Positions 1-8,298 of a stretch of 64,000 nucleotides of DNA are shown one piece after another. The first letter of the stretch is position 1. Each line of letters begins with the position of its first letter. The DNA comes from an uncultured Eubacteriales bacterium (GTDB lineage: Bacteria > Bacillota > Clostridia > Oscillospirales > Acutalibacteraceae). The translations under genes and the position numbers were made by a program. The notes under the pieces are model-generated. The model did not search any database and was not told the origin of the DNA. It was given only the letters and a program-made list of their open reading frames with translations. The stretch is taken from NCBI GenBank assembly GCA_900316385.1, contig ONCP01000016.1:1-64000 (forward strand), given 5' to 3'.

Positions 1-180
1 TGTTGTCTTCACTTTCTCTAAGCCAATTCAATCGCTTAAATCAACTCAAAGTTATTTCGGGTTTCTTTACTTTCGTTGTTCACTTTTCAAGGTTCATACG
101 CTTTCACATAAAGATTACATTGCTGTAATTTTACGTGGGAGCGTATTTGTAATTATATTACAAAGGGCTTGTAAAGTCAA
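1..180 (-). promoter_or_regulatory. rRNA-operon-type promoter and leader (operon lies beyond left edge)
   Basis: On the minus strand a -35 TTGACT (180-175) and a -10 TATAAT (157-152) are separated by exactly 17 bp. The predicted transcript runs off the left edge. It contains GAACCTTGAAAAGTGAACAA near position 100-80, which resembles the conserved CTTTGAAAACTGAACA box found in rRNA leaders and 16S-23S spacers of Firmicutes. I infer an rRNA gene just outside the window; no mature rRNA is visible inside it. Confidence 0.55.
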
Positions 181-362
181 GTGTTTTTTGAAAAAAATTT
201 GCAGTTTTTTTGAATATTTTTTCCAAGTGCCCAAAAAGCGCATAAAACCGCCAAATCCGCATATAATATGAAGAATATTGTATCGCGGCGGCCGTTTGAG
301 GATATAATATACAAAGCAATTATAATTCCTTTGTGCAATATTAACGAAATTGTAAATATTAC

Positions 363-391
363 TTGATTTTTTAGTTAATCTTGCATATAAT
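363..391 (+). promoter_or_regulatory. Sigma-A promoter of the cytidylate-kinase-like gene
   Basis: TTGATT (363-368) and TATAAT (386-391) with a 17-bp spacer, about 40 bp before the start codon. The stretch 181-362 is AT-rich with other TATAAT-like hexamers and shows no gene. Confidence 0.7.
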
Positions 392-433
392 GTTTTTACA
401 CCCCTTAAAAAGGGATATTGGAGGATTCAAGGT

Positions 434-1051
434 ATGTCTAAAGAACGCGTTATTACTATCGCCAGACAGTTCGGAAGCGGCGGCCGCGAGATCGGCGAGG
501 CGCTTGCGAAGGAGCTGGGTATCAAGTGCTACGACAAGGAGCTGATCTCCTTAGCGGCTAAGGAAAGCGGCGTTGATCCCGAGATTTTCAATAACGTTGA
601 CGAAAAGGCAACCAACAGCTTACTCTATTCCCTTTCCCTCGGGCTGTATTCGTTCGGAAGCGGATTCAGCGCCGACAGACTTCCCGTCAACGACAAGCTA
701 TATCTTTTGCAACACAAGATAATCAAAAAGCTCGCGCTTGAGGGTCCGTGCGTGATTGTCGGAAGGTGCGCGGACTACGTGCTTCGCGATAACAATAATG
801 TTGTAAGGCTGTTTATATGCGCGGATATGGACTACCGTATCGAGCGCGTGGTCAGCGTAAAAGGCGTTAAGGAGTCCAAGGCGGAACAGGTGATCAACAA
901 AACCGATAAATCAAGGGCAAATTATTATAATTTTTATTCAGGCATGAAATGGGGAGAGTCGGAGAACTACGACCTTTCTATCAACCGTACCAAGCTGACA
1001 GTCGATCAGGCAGTCGGCGTTATCAAGGGTTATTTGAAAGCGACGGAGTAA
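434..1051 (+). CDS. Cytidylate kinase-like family protein
   Basis: This 205-residue cytoplasmic protein begins with ITIARQFGSGGREIG, the glycine-rich start typical of the cytidylate-kinase-like family common in gut Firmicutes and Bacteroidetes. It also has the family's GPCVIVGRCADYVL segment around residues 97-110. The family has a P-loop kinase fold, but its substrate is not established and it should not be equated with Cmk. The start is set by GGAGG nine bases upstream. A very small reading frame follows, then a terminator, so this is a short transcription unit. Confidence is high for the family and low for the reaction. Confidence 0.85.
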   Translation: MSKERVITIARQFGSGGREIGEALAKELGIKCYDKELISLAAKESGVDPEIFNNVDEKATNSLLYSLSLGLYSFGSGFSADRLPVNDKLYLLQHKIIKKLALEGPCVIVGRCADYVLRDNNNVVRLFICADMDYRIERVVSVKGVKESKAEQVINKTDKSRANYYNFYSGMKWGESENYDLSINRTKLTVDQAVGVIKGYLKATE

Positions 1052-1095
1052 AGCCTCGGCGCCTCGTTTCATCAAATGTGAAGGAGGTGCTGCCA

Positions 1096-1179
1096 ATGTT
1101 GTTTTTGCACTATGTTGATAACGGTGATTTGGATGATTTCATTTTCGGCGGAGAAGAATGGCACGAAAGCGAAAGATAA
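1096..1179 (+). CDS. Putative 27-residue acidic small protein
   Basis: A 27-codon frame starts with ATG after a near-ideal AAGGAGG (1081-1087) and ends 13 bp before a strong terminator, in the same transcript as the upstream kinase-like gene. The peptide is acidic (several Asp and Glu, few basic residues) with no signal or membrane segment. I recognise no family. Support is the ribosome binding site and position only, so it may be spurious. Confidence 0.4.
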   Translation: MLFLHYVDNGDLDDFIFGGEEWHESER

Positions 1180-1192
1180 ACAATAAATAACA

Positions 1193-1226
1193 CGTCTCGG
1201 TCAGCTGCCGAGGCGTTGTTTTTTTC
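1193..1226 (+). terminator. Rho-independent terminator
   Basis: CGTCTCGG (1193-1200) pairs with CCGAGGCG (1208-1215) around a 7-nt loop, followed by TTGTTTTTTT. It closes the kinase-like unit. Confidence 0.85.
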
Positions 1227-1387
1227 GAAAAAGAAACAATAAAAATTGTCTTTGTCATTATATACATATATATAGTATAAATTTTGTACAAAAAACTAAT
1301 TGTATTTCGGGTGAAAATATTTTATGATATATAGTGATAAATAGGTATTTGTACCTTGTTAGAAGTTTGTTACAGGAGGACAAATTT

Positions 1388-3799
1388 ATGAAGAGAAAAA
1401 TCATCTCCGCCGTACTCGCTTTGAGCATTATTCTGACATGCTTCATAGCGGCTAACGTTTCCACAACGGCGGTTACAACGGAAAAGAGCGCGACGTCGGC
1501 CGTTCCCGAAACTTACTCGGGCATCACCGCCAACCCCTACGGCATGGCTGACTCGATCGACGACTCCACGATTCTTCAGGCTTGGAACTGGAGCTATGAT
1601 AACATCAAGGCAAAGCTCGACAAAATCGGCGAGCAGGGCTTTACGACTATTCAGATTTCGCCTCCTAACGAAATAAAAGCCGAAACAGCGGGTCATAAGG
1701 TCACGGGCGAAACCGACAACGGTTGGTGGATGTTCTATCAGCCCGCGGGCTTCCAGATCAACACAAGTGACAACAACGCTCTCGGCAAGAAAGCCGACCT
1801 TGTTGAGATGGTCAAGGCGGCTCACGCGAAGGGCATAAAGGTTATCGCCGACACAGTTATTAACCATATGGGCACAAACGGCAACGAGGATTATTCTATT
1901 CCCAATCCGATCAACCACGTAACCCCCTTGGCTCAGACCTTTGAGCCCGAGATCTATAACAATAATCTTTTCCACAGTCCCTACGAGAAGATGGATTATG
2001 TTGAAAAACCGCCTGCCTCAAGGTACGACAGTACATACGACCTGACCCGCAAGTGCACCTCGAACCTGCCCGACCTCAAGACAGAGGACTCAAGGGTCCA
2101 GTCAGCGATCTATGATTATCTTCAGGAGCTCGTAGACTGCGGTATCGACGGCTTCCGCTTTGACGCGGCTAAGCACATCGAGACCCCGAACGATATCGCG
2201 TCCCTCGCCTCCGATTTCTGGCCAAACACGGTAAACAAGGCAAAGAAATACGCCAAAAACACCTACGGCAAGGAGCTTCTCTCCTACGGTGAGATACTCA
2301 ACACCTGCGGCGTAGAGCGTTCTTATCAGGACTACACGCCCTTTATGAAGGTCACCGACTCCACAACATACAGAAATGTTTTCAACAACGTTGACGGCGG
2401 TTCCGCGGAATCCGTTGTTCCCTTGAATATGACCAATGACGGAAGTTCAAAGGATCAGGTAGTTCTATGGAACGAAAGTCACGACACATATATGGACGGA
2501 GAAACAAAGGGCTATTCAACCGTAAAGAGAAACAAGTCATGGGCGGCTATCGCGGCTCGCGACAGCATCACCTCCCTCTATCTCGCTCGTCCCAACAGTG
2601 ACTCACAGCTTCTCGGCGTAGCCAGCGAAACCGACTGGACAAAGCCCGAGGTCGCCGAGGTCAACAAGTTCTCGAACATCTACTCGGGTCAAAGCGAGTA
2701 TTGCTCCACAGGCAGCAACGTAGCGGTAGTCGGCCGCGGAAGCGCGACAGCCAACGGCGGCGCTGTTCTTATCAACTGTAATACAGGCGGCACAAGAAGT
2801 ATTTCGGGAGTTCCCACACCCACACTCAAGAACGGAACCTACAAGGATCACATCAGCGGAGCTACGTTCACCGTATCGGGCGGCAATGTAAGCGGCACCA
2901 TCGGAAGCACAGGCATCGCGGTTCTTTACAGCGATGATCCGATGGTAGCAGGCACAAACAGCAAGTATTACAACGACGACAGCGTTACGGTCAGCTTCAC
3001 GGCACGAAACGTTGACAGAGCTACATACTCCGTAAACGGCAGCGCCGAGGTAGAGTACACCACGGGCTCCAGATTCACCTTCGGAACAGCCGCCGACACA
3101 CAGGGTGCTACCTACAAGGTAGTTCTCAAGGGTTATGTAGGAGGCGTCGAAAAGGCAACGGCGACCTATGAATACACAAAAGTCGATCCCGAGACCGAAT
3201 ACACTGTAACATTCAATACAAACGGAGTAAGCGGATGGTCAAGCGCGCCTTATATCCACTACTGGAACGGCGCCACAAACGCGGGCTCCACATGGCCGGG
3301 CAAAAAGATGTCAGGCTCGAACGGAACCTACACCTACAAGATCAGCAACGCGTATGATCACGTTCTCTTTACAATGAGCTCAAGCGGTCCCAAGACAATA
3401 GATATGCCGATCGGTTGTTCCTCCGAGTTCAATCTTCAGTCAAGCTATACGATGGACGGCGAAACAAAGATGCACAGCGTAACGAGCACACCGTCGATCA
3501 ACGTTACACCCTATTATCCCGGAGTTGACAATCCTCCCACATCTCCTTCAAATCCGTCCAATCCCACAACTCCTTCTCAGCCCACAGAGCCGACAAGCTA
3601 TCAGAGCAATTATAAGTACGGCGACGTAACACGCGACAAAAACATCGACATCAACGACGTTACTACGATCCAGCAGAGACTGGCGATGATGATCACATTC
3701 GATGTTGAGCAGATGAACCTCGCGGACTTTAACCGCGACGGCAGAGTATCTATTCAGGACGCGACAGCGATTCAGTACTCGCTTCTGGTACAGTCATAA
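1388..3799 (+). CDS. Secreted alpha-amylase (GH13) with CBM26-like module and C-terminal dockerin
   Basis: Predicted extracellular endo-acting starch hydrolase, 803 residues. The start follows AGGAGGA (1374-1380). Order: signal peptide (1 to about 28); GH13 barrel with conserved regions DTVINH (D155-H160), GFRFDAAKH (nucleophile D259), GEILN (acid E302) and NESHD (D366); a beta domain; a CBM26-like starch-binding module (about 604-697) with YIHYWN and TWPG; a Pro/Thr/Ser linker; and a type I dockerin (about 741-803) with two calcium-loop repeats, DVTRDKNIDINDV and DFNRDGRVSIQDA. The dockerin implies assembly through a cohesin, as in the Ruminococcus bromii amylosome; no cohesin is encoded in this window. 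It is single-gene and ends in a terminator. Confidence 0.93.
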   Translation: MKRKIISAVLALSIILTCFIAANVSTTAVTTEKSATSAVPETYSGITANPYGMADSIDDSTILQAWNWSYDNIKAKLDKIGEQGFTTIQISPPNEIKAETAGHKVTGETDNGWWMFYQPAGFQINTSDNNALGKKADLVEMVKAAHAKGIKVIADTVINHMGTNGNEDYSIPNPINHVTPLAQTFEPEIYNNNLFHSPYEKMDYVEKPPASRYDSTYDLTRKCTSNLPDLKTEDSRVQSAIYDYLQELVDCGIDGFRFDAAKHIETPNDIASLASDFWPNTVNKAKKYAKNTYGKELLSYGEILNTCGVERSYQDYTPFMKVTDSTTYRNVFNNVDGGSAESVVPLNMTNDGSSKDQVVLWNESHDTYMDGETKGYSTVKRNKSWAAIAARDSITSLYLARPNSDSQLLGVASETDWTKPEVAEVNKFSNIYSGQSEYCSTGSNVAVVGRGSATANGGAVLINCNTGGTRSISGVPTPTLKNGTYKDHISGATFTVSGGNVSGTIGSTGIAVLYSDDPMVAGTNSKYYNDDSVTVSFTARNVDRATYSVNGSAEVEYTTGSRFTFGTAADTQGATYKVVLKGYVGGVEKATATYEYTKVDPETEYTVTFNTNGVSGWSSAPYIHYWNGATNAGSTWPGKKMSGSNGTYTYKISNAYDHVLFTMSSSGPKTIDMPIGCSSEFNLQSSYTMDGETKMHSVTSTPSINVTPYYPGVDNPPTSPSNPSNPTTPSQPTEPTSYQSNYKYGDVTRDKNIDINDVTTIQQRLAMMITFDVEQMNLADFNRDGRVSIQDATAIQYSLLVQS

Positions 3800-3813
3800 T
3801 CCGATCAAAGCTC

Positions 3814-3845
3814 ACGAGGCTGCCTTTACGGCAGCCTCGTTTTTC
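3814..3845 (+). terminator. Terminator of the first amylase gene
   Basis: A perfect 11-bp stem ACGAGGCTGCC / GGCAGCCTCGT with a 5-nt loop, followed by TTTTTC. Confidence 0.9.
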
Positions 3846-3864
3846 TGTAACCAAAGTCAATATG

Positions 3865-3890
3865 AGCCGTCCGATCACGGACGGCTTTTT
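3865..3890. terminator. Hairpin between convergent genes
   Basis: AGCCGTCCG (3865-3873) / CGGACGGCT (3878-3886) followed by TTTTTA on the plus strand. It directly abuts the stop of the minus-strand M23 gene, so it may serve both directions, though the T-run favours plus. Confidence 0.65.
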
Positions 3891-4626
3891 ATTCGTTGCT
3901 TTTGATCAGCTCAAGCGGATCGACGTACTGCCCCTCCACCTTTATCGCGATGTGGATATGATTATCCTCCGCCTTCTCGCTAGGAACAGTGCCCGCGGTG
4001 GCGATCTGCTCGCCTGTTTTAACCGTATTCCCTCTGCTGACGAGAGCGTCCTTCAGCCCGCTGTAATAAGCGGTATAGGTCGGAGATTTGACTATGATCG
4101 TGTTACCGAGAAGGTCGTCGTCGTAGATTTTGACCACCTCTCCCTCGCCCATCGAGTAAATCTTGTCGTCCTCGTTGCAGGCGAAATCCACGCCCGTGTG
4201 GGCTTTCCACTCGTTGAGAGTTTTGTTATAGACGGTTTTCTCGCTGTACGGAGCGATGATGTTGCACTTATCAAGCGGAAATGACAGGCTGGTATTGACG
4301 GTGAGCATAGTTTCGAGCGCCGTCTTGGTCTCCGCGGGAGTTGTTTCTTCGATATACTCTGTCACAGGCTCAGTCGCCGTTGTTTCCGTGACAGGCGCCG
4401 TTGACGACGCGGCAGCCGTAGATTCGGGCTCTGTCTCGGTGACGCCCGTAACGACCCTTTCAACGGCTATTTTCGGACGCTCGGCGGAAGCTTTGCCGCT
4501 TTCCGAGGAAATGGAGGAATAGGTAGAATACGCCGCCATTCCGACCGCCACCATACATATCGACAGCGCAGTGTAGAAACCGACGCGCTCCTTGGCGCTG
4601 CGTTTTCGCTTTTCATAGAATTTCAT
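3889..4626 (-). CDS. Membrane-anchored M23 (LytM/SpoIIQ-like) peptidase
   Basis: A 245-residue protein with a basic N-terminus, one membrane segment (about 17-35), a Thr/Glu-rich stalk (about 50-110) and a C-terminal M23 domain. The zinc ligand motifs are present: HTGVDF (H143, D147) and HIHI (H223, H225), so it should be an active peptidoglycan endopeptidase outside the membrane. The single anchor plus M23 layout resembles SpoIIQ, and a sporulation role would fit the sigG in this window, but that is inference. The start at 4626 is chosen for AGAGGTGA eight bases upstream; an in-frame ATG at 4674 has no ribosome binding site. The ribosome binding site lies in a hairpin. Confidence 0.85.
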   Translation of the reverse strand: MKFYEKRKRSAKERVGFYTALSICMVAVGMAAYSTYSSISSESGKASAERPKIAVERVVTGVTETEPESTAAASSTAPVTETTATEPVTEYIEETTPAETKTALETMLTVNTSLSFPLDKCNIIAPYSEKTVYNKTLNEWKAHTGVDFACNEDDKIYSMGEGEVVKIYDDDLLGNTIIVKSPTYTAYYSGLKDALVSRGNTVKTGEQIATAGTVPSEKAEDNHIHIAIKVEGQYVDPLELIKSNE

Positions 4627-4633
4627 AAAATCA

Positions 4634-4658
4634 CCTCTGCGGATAGTATCGGCAGAGG
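4634..4658 (-). promoter_or_regulatory. Inverted repeat sequestering the M23 ribosome binding site
   Basis: CCTCTGC (4634-4640) and GCAGAGG (4652-4658) form a 7-bp stem. In the mRNA the 3' arm GCAGAGG includes the purine-rich binding site of the M23 gene, so translation could be gated. Confidence 0.5.
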
Positions 4659-4681
4659 CGCTGTTTTTATTCATTTATGTT

Positions 4682-4710
4682 AAAAAAAGAGCCGTCCTTG
4701 CGGACGGCTC
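4682..4710 (-). terminator. Terminator of the large amylase gene
   Basis: On the minus strand GAGCCGTCC (4710-4702) pairs with GGACGGCTC (4697-4689) around a GCAA tetraloop and is followed by seven T residues. It lies just after the amylase stop. Confidence 0.9.
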
Positions 4711-4722
4711 AAAGTATGATTA

Positions 4723-7700
4723 TTATCCGTTGTAATTTGTCCAGCCTGTTGAGAGCTTGTAGCAGTTATAATCGGGATCGAAGCAAAGATCCGAAGTCTT
4801 GTTAGTCCAGTCGCTGCCTGTCGCTCCTCTGAACAGAACGGTGTTGCCTGTCTTTCCGAGAATGGTCTGCGGCAGATCATAATACCACATATTGGTTCCC
4901 GGGATATTGGTCATTGCGTCGGTACCGTCGATTCCATAGCCCCAGCCGTGGATATAAACCGCGGGCCAGTTCTTGTCGTTTTCAACATAAACCTTACTGA
5001 GACCGTTGGTGGGTTTCTCGTCGGCCACATAGGGAGATACCGTTGCCTCGAGGATGGTGTTGCCTTGTCCGTCCTTCTGTCCCGAATCGGCGATATTGAT
5101 ACAGTTGTTGGTCTTGGAAACGGTGATTCCATTAACAACATTGTAGCCCGTGTTCGGGTCGCCCGCCGCTGTTGCGCGGTAGAAGGTCACAGCGGAGATA
5201 GTATCGGGAACCTCGGCGGTGAATACCTCGGGATAAGCCTCGGTGTCCTTGATCATCTGATAAGACTCGCCGCTGTTTTCATCATAAACGAACGGCTCGG
5301 CGCCCTGGAAGCTTAACCACGAAACATCATAGGACTTGATGTAAAGCGTGAATGTGCCTGCGGGCTCAGGCGGCTGAGTTTCATCTGAGGAGGGTGACGT
5401 GGGAGGAGTTGTGGGGTTGGACGGAGTTGTGGGATTTGACGGAGTGATACCGCCCGTATAAACCTGTTTTACTCTGAGAGTGTTCTTGAAGTTAGCGAGG
5501 AAGCGCTGGATATAGTTAGCGTCCTGAATAGATACTCTGCCGTCGCCCGTAACATCGGCGAGCTCGCGCGCGAGAGGATCGGTGATCTTTGCCTTGTTGG
5601 CAAGATCGAGCTGGATAGTGGTAACGTCGTTGATATTTACATTATTATCGAGGTTCGCGTCGCCGTAGTATCTTGTTACAACGGGAGGAGCGGTCGTGGG
5701 AGCCTCTGTTGTGGGAGCCTGCGTTGTGGGAGTTGTGGGATTAGACGGAGTCGTGGGGGCGTCGCCCTTCTTTACGTCAACAGCGCCTGTCTCGTCGATA
5801 GTCTTACCGGGCTTGATGGATGTATCCTTCCAAGCTACGGAAGCTGTCTCGGACTTAAAGGTCTTGAACTCCTTGGAGGTTCCGCCGAGGAGGAAGCCGC
5901 TGGAGGAAGGAAGCTGGTGACCCTGAGCTCTGCCCTGATCGTCCTTCGGAGCAGAGTCGGAGACGATTACCTGAGTTTTTGAGGAATGAGCAAGGTCATA
6001 GTCGGATACTTCCCAATCGCCCGCGCTGCTCTTTACCTTAACGCAGGAATCGGAGTGGATCTCGGCGTAGTATACCTGCTGAGTATCATCATATTCCATA
6101 GTTTCGCCCGGCCAGAAGGAGTTCTGATATACGGGGAACTTGCCCTTGCCGTTCGGCTCGTCATATACATAGCAGTAGAACGGAGCTACCCATTTTGTCT
6201 TGTTGCCGCTTATCTGCGAGTTGTAGCTGTCAAGCACCGATTTGGGGATAATGATATAAATACCCGACGCGGACGCCTGCTTTTTGACATACTGATATTT
6301 TGTAACGGTAGTGTTGCTGCCGTTCTTGGCTGTTAAGGTGAGGTTGATCGTATCGCCGTAGTTATAATCCTTACCGATACGGATCTTCTTGGAGCCCGTA
6401 AAGGACTGGGGAGTGTAGTTCTCGAGCTGATATGTAGCGCTCTCGGCGTTCTGAGCCGTGAGGTTTACAACAAGATACTCGCCCTGGAAGGTCTGGCTTT
6501 CCTGATCGGCGAAGATGTAGGGAGTTACGGAATCCTGAGTAACGACCGCGATACCCGTGGAACCGATCTGGCCGCTTACGGTACCGCCGTTTACGGTGAA
6601 GGTCGCGCCTGTGATCTTATCTGTATAAGTACCGTTGGCAAGACCTGTGCCGCTGATGCTTACGGAGGAGGAGTTGCCCTTTACGTTAACGATAACGATA
6701 CCCGAATTGCCTCTTGCGACATAAGCGAAGTTACCGCTTGAGCCTGGCTTTTCGGACTGATTGACAAACTTGTTGTGGAACTTGTTGACCTCGGAGACCG
6801 CGACGCTCTTGTAGGATGTGTTGATGGAATGTCCGCCCATCTTCATAGCCATATTTGTTCTGGCGAAGAAGAGAGGAGTAGAGCCCGATCTGGAAGCTAC
6901 CAGAGCCCATGTCTTGGTAATGACCTCATCGGAGACGGAAGCTGTGTTGTCGCCCTCGGGGTTGAGGTAGGTGTCGTGAGACTCCGCCCATGTAACCGCC
7001 TTTGTCGCTCCGCCCGAGTGAGAGTAGCTGAAGTTAGCCGCCGAGGAGGCGTTTCCGTTCTTTACCGCGTTGCGAACTGCGTTGGAGCCTACGTTCTCGG
7101 TTACACGGTATTTACCGCCGTTGAGGTTGGTGTAGCCCGACATCGAACGACCGCCGCCGCAGGTGTTGAGGATCTCGCCGTAGTAGAACATTGTCTTGCC
7201 CTTTTTGGAAGCGTATGTGTTGGCACCGTTGATAACGTTTGTCCAGTAAGATGTGTCGCCTACGCCGCTGTCCGCGGGAGTTTCGATATGCTTTGCCGCG
7301 TCAAAACGGAAGCCGTCAACGCCGCAGTCGATACAGCTCTTGAGCAAAGAGATTACCTTATTCTGAACCGTGGAGTTAGCTGTGTTAAGGTCGGGGCAGC
7401 CCGAGCTTACCTTCTGAGTAACAGAAGCGGCGTTCGAGTCGGAGGCTGTTGAGCCTGAGCCGTTCTGGTGGAAATAGGGGTTGCCTGAGATCATACCGTT
7501 GTTGTTCCACAGCTGGGAATCATAGGTCTTGACGTCCTTGGCAAGCTTGAGATACGCCATATCGTCGTCCGCGCCGAGGTGGTTTGTAACAACGTCGCAA
7601 ATGACATTGACGCCGTAGCTGTGAGCTGTGGTACAAAGCGAAGTGAGGTCGTCCTTTGTGCCTACCCAGCTGTTCGTAGCCAGCGCAAGATTAACGGGCT

Positions 7701-8010
7701 GGTAGAATTTCCACCACTGACCCGAAATATTGGTCGAGGGAGAATAATCCTTCGGCTGCTGAACGGGCGAGGTCTGTACCGTGGAGTAGCCCGCCGCCGC
7801 GATCGCGGGAATATTTTGTTCGATTTCCTTGTAGCTCCAGCAGAGCGCCTGGAGAATACAACCGTCCTCAACCTTGCTTTGCAGGTTAAGCTCGGAGCCT
7901 GTGTCTGCCTTGTTAACGTCTGCCGCGGAAACGGACATCGGGATAACAAACGCCGTGCAGAGCACCGCCAAAGCCAAAGCAACGCTGAGTATGCCTTTGA
8001 GTTTCTTCAT
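4723..8010 (-). CDS. Large secreted GH13 amylase with internal dockerin and C-terminal starch-binding-like module
   Basis: Predicted extracellular alpha-amylase, 1095 residues. ATG 8010 is preferred because AAAGGAG lies 11 bases upstream; a TTG at 8019 is too close to it. Order: signal peptide ending near VSAADV; GH13 domain with DVVTNH, GFRFDAAKH (D237), GEILN (E279) and AESHD (D346); beta domain; a large module (about 580-755) with a SFWPGETM starch-binding-like signature; Thr/Pro linker; dockerin (about 776-848) with DANLDNNVNINDV and DVTGDGRVSIQDA; a second linker; and a roughly 200-residue C-terminal region whose last half (YIHGWGYG) again resembles starch-binding modules. An internal dockerin is less usual than a terminal one. 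The catalytic domain is a clear paralogue of the amylase at 1.4 kb. Confidence 0.92.
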   Translation of the reverse strand: MKKLKGILSVALALAVLCTAFVIPMSVSAADVNKADTGSELNLQSKVEDGCILQALCWSYKEIEQNIPAIAAAGYSTVQTSPVQQPKDYSPSTNISGQWWKFYQPVNLALATNSWVGTKDDLTSLCTTAHSYGVNVICDVVTNHLGADDDMAYLKLAKDVKTYDSQLWNNNGMISGNPYFHQNGSGSTASDSNAASVTQKVSSGCPDLNTANSTVQNKVISLLKSCIDCGVDGFRFDAAKHIETPADSGVGDTSYWTNVINGANTYASKKGKTMFYYGEILNTCGGGRSMSGYTNLNGGKYRVTENVGSNAVRNAVKNGNASSAANFSYSHSGGATKAVTWAESHDTYLNPEGDNTASVSDEVITKTWALVASRSGSTPLFFARTNMAMKMGGHSINTSYKSVAVSEVNKFHNKFVNQSEKPGSSGNFAYVARGNSGIVIVNVKGNSSSVSISGTGLANGTYTDKITGATFTVNGGTVSGQIGSTGIAVVTQDSVTPYIFADQESQTFQGEYLVVNLTAQNAESATYQLENYTPQSFTGSKKIRIGKDYNYGDTINLTLTAKNGSNTTVTKYQYVKKQASASGIYIIIPKSVLDSYNSQISGNKTKWVAPFYCYVYDEPNGKGKFPVYQNSFWPGETMEYDDTQQVYYAEIHSDSCVKVKSSAGDWEVSDYDLAHSSKTQVIVSDSAPKDDQGRAQGHQLPSSSGFLLGGTSKEFKTFKSETASVAWKDTSIKPGKTIDETGAVDVKKGDAPTTPSNPTTPTTQAPTTEAPTTAPPVVTRYYGDANLDNNVNINDVTTIQLDLANKAKITDPLARELADVTGDGRVSIQDANYIQRFLANFKNTLRVKQVYTGGITPSNPTTPSNPTTPPTSPSSDETQPPEPAGTFTLYIKSYDVSWLSFQGAEPFVYDENSGESYQMIKDTEAYPEVFTAEVPDTISAVTFYRATAAGDPNTGYNVVNGITVSKTNNCINIADSGQKDGQGNTILEATVSPYVADEKPTNGLSKVYVENDKNWPAVYIHGWGYGIDGTDAMTNIPGTNMWYYDLPQTILGKTGNTVLFRGATGSDWTNKTSDLCFDPDYNCYKLSTGWTNYNG

Positions 8011-8067
8011 TGTTTTCAAAACTCCTTTCTGAATTTTAAACGCACTTACACGCTTATTTACTCTAAT

Positions 8068-8096
8068 ATTATAACAAAAATGAAAGAAGATGTATA
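8068..8096 (-). promoter_or_regulatory. Probable promoter of the large amylase
   Basis: Minus-strand TATAAT (8073-8068), with TATACA (8096-8091, 4 of 6 to consensus) 17 bp upstream. Confidence 0.5.
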
Positions 8097-8189
8097 TATG
8101 CTTTTTACACCAATAATCACTTCTTCTTTTGTGTAAAATGCCAAATTTTTATTTGCCTTCACACATCTTGTTTCGGAGTATTTTTCGTA

Positions 8190-8218
8190 TTGACTTTTAT
8201 GATAAAAAAAACTATAAT
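8190..8218 (+). promoter_or_regulatory. Sigma-A promoter of the pot operon
   Basis: TTGACT (8190-8195), 17-bp spacer, TATAAT (8213-8218). It serves potA, about 80 bp downstream. Confidence 0.85.
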
Positions 8219-8298
8219 AACATAGCGTATTTCTGAAAGTATGCTTTGTTGAAATAATTTTTGATTACGCGGTAATCAAATTTATCGGGGGTAGATAA

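Noticed and set aside
949..1095. 76-codon version of the small frame after the cytidylate-kinase-like gene
   Set aside because: It would overlap the end of the kinase-like gene in another frame and lacks a ribosome binding site; only the 27-codon part after AAGGAGG is plausible.
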